Positions 59,073 through 60,000 of a DNA stretch of 60,000 nucleotides are shown one piece after another. The stretch lies in assembly GCF_032854445.1 (NCBI RefSeq), contig NC_088300.1, positions 51,870,984-51,930,983 of the forward strand, in the 5' to 3' direction. Below the pieces are notes generated by a model. The model searched no databases and was not told where the DNA came from. It worked only from the letters and a program-made list of their open reading frames with translations. Both the position numbers and the translations under genes were made by a program. How positions within the stretch are numbered: position 1 is the first letter of the stretch; every line of letters begins with the position of its first letter. This stretch comes from Liolophura sinensis. Its lineage: Eukaryota; Mollusca; Polyplacophora; Chitonida; Chitonidae.

Positions 59073-59529
59073 CTGGAAAACAAAACACTTGACAAATTTC
59101 ATTGAATGACGCATTTTAAATGTATAAATGCTTCCATTGTTGAATGTGATTGTTCAGTATTTCCACAAGCTTCTTTTACAAATTTAACAATTATTTATTA
59201 AGGATACTGGCTACCAAATTAGAAGACTCCTAAAACAAAAGGGAAAATCGATGGTGTCACCTAACCTCCAAAACTAAACACATCTGATAAACAGCCTACT
59301 TCCACCAGTCCGCCACCGGTAGGATTTATCTATGAAATACGATGCTCGTGAAATCATTACTCTGGAGAGACTTTACCATGAAAAATCAAGAAATAACTGG
59401 TCTCATCCAAGTTTGATAATTCCAATGAAAAGAGTGACGGTGAGGTTGTAAATATAAACGTCAAAACGCATATTCGTATACCAATCGTTCTGGGTCAATA
59501 ATCAAGCTAATAATCGCAAGACCAATTTC

Positions 59530-60000
59530 CTTGGAGGCTGTCAGTGACACTGTGAGGGCTGACAGTGACCCACTGGACGTCGACAGCAACACTGTGATGG
59601 GTTGACAGTGACATCATGTAGGAAGACAGTGACACTGTGAACAGTGACAACTTGTCGGTTGACAGTGACACCAGGTATGCTGACAGTGACGGGGTGTAGA
59701 ATGACAGTGACGGGGTGTAGGACGACAGTGAAACCGTATAGAATGACACTGACATCATGTAGGATGGCAGTGACACCGTGTAGGACGACAGTGACACCGC
59801 GTAGGACGACAGTAACACCGTGTAGGACGACAGTGACACCGTGTAGGATGACAGTGACACCCTGTATGCTGGCAATGACACCGTGTAGGATGACAGAGAT
59901 ACCCTGTAGGATGACAGTAACACCGGGTATGCTGACAGAGACACGGTGTAGGCAGACGGCGACACCATGTAGGCTGACAGAGAAGCCGTGAGTGACATCG
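59530..60000 (+). repeat. 21-bp minisatellite, continuing past the window
   Basis: About 22 imperfect copies of a 21-bp unit resembling gacagtgacaccgtgtagga. Because the unit is a multiple of three and lacks stops in two frames, both strands are open, giving heptad peptides (SLSSYTV on the minus strand, TVTPCRM on the plus strand). No start context or splice site supports translation, and it lies where the next upstream intron of the P450 gene should be. Confidence 0.9.

Noticed and set aside
59644-59991. 115-codon plus and 163-codon minus ORFs at the right edge
   Set aside because: Both arise from the 21-bp minisatellite unit being a multiple of three.

Overview
The window looks like animal nuclear DNA, most likely from a mollusc or another lophotrochozoan. 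It is AT-rich and gene-poor. The genes are split by long introns with GT-AG borders. It is full of short interspersed repeats whose tail (a tgaaatattcttgagtacgg core followed by AAAT repeats) I associate with molluscan genomes. The palindrome acatgt is very frequent. There is no operon structure and no bacterial or phage feature. Most open reading frames longer than 60 codons here are chance. I called coding exons only where an open frame is bounded by good splice sites, where phases agree between neighbours, or where a known protein signature is visible.

Layout. (1) About 4-17 kb: scattered exons of unrecognised genes. The best case is a minus-strand gene with four phase-compatible exons between 13.8 and 7.2 kb. 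Plus-strand exon candidates lie at 4.4 and 17.2 kb. (2) 19.3-20.3 kb: an unrecognised 113-codon minus-strand ORF between two diverged direct repeats. (3) 23.3-48.2 kb: a plus-strand gene whose main 2.47-kb exon and terminal exon encode a protein I tentatively assign to the SLF2/FAM178 family (SMC5-SMC6 loading in DNA repair). A candidate first exon at 23.4 kb carries SUMO-interacting motifs and sits behind E2F-like sites; it may belong to the same gene about 20 kb upstream. A decayed non-LTR retrotransposon (28.9-30.7 kb) and many SINEs lie in the interval. (4) 54.6-59.1 kb: the 3' half of a cytochrome P450 gene of CYP4 type on the minus strand. Its five exons have matching phases and carry the I-helix, K-helix and heme-binding motifs; the 5' half lies beyond the right edge. 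A separate minus-strand first exon (57.4 kb) with a GC-rich leader sits inside one of its introns. (5) 59.5-60.0 kb: a 21-bp minisatellite that runs off the window.

Repeats. Two tRNA-derived SINE families are recognisable by tRNA-like heads. Several copies have clear target-site duplications, one splits a 20-bp minisatellite, and one is inserted in another dispersed repeat whose unoccupied paralogue is also in this window. There are also foldback (inverted-repeat) elements, a 50-bp tandem repeat, TA microsatellites and G-rich tracts. I found no CRISPR array and no free-standing tRNA or rRNA gene. The most useful leads are the SLF2-like gene with its possible SUMO-binding first exon, the nested first exon in the P450 gene, and the inverted pair of ORF-bearing repeats in the P450 intron.
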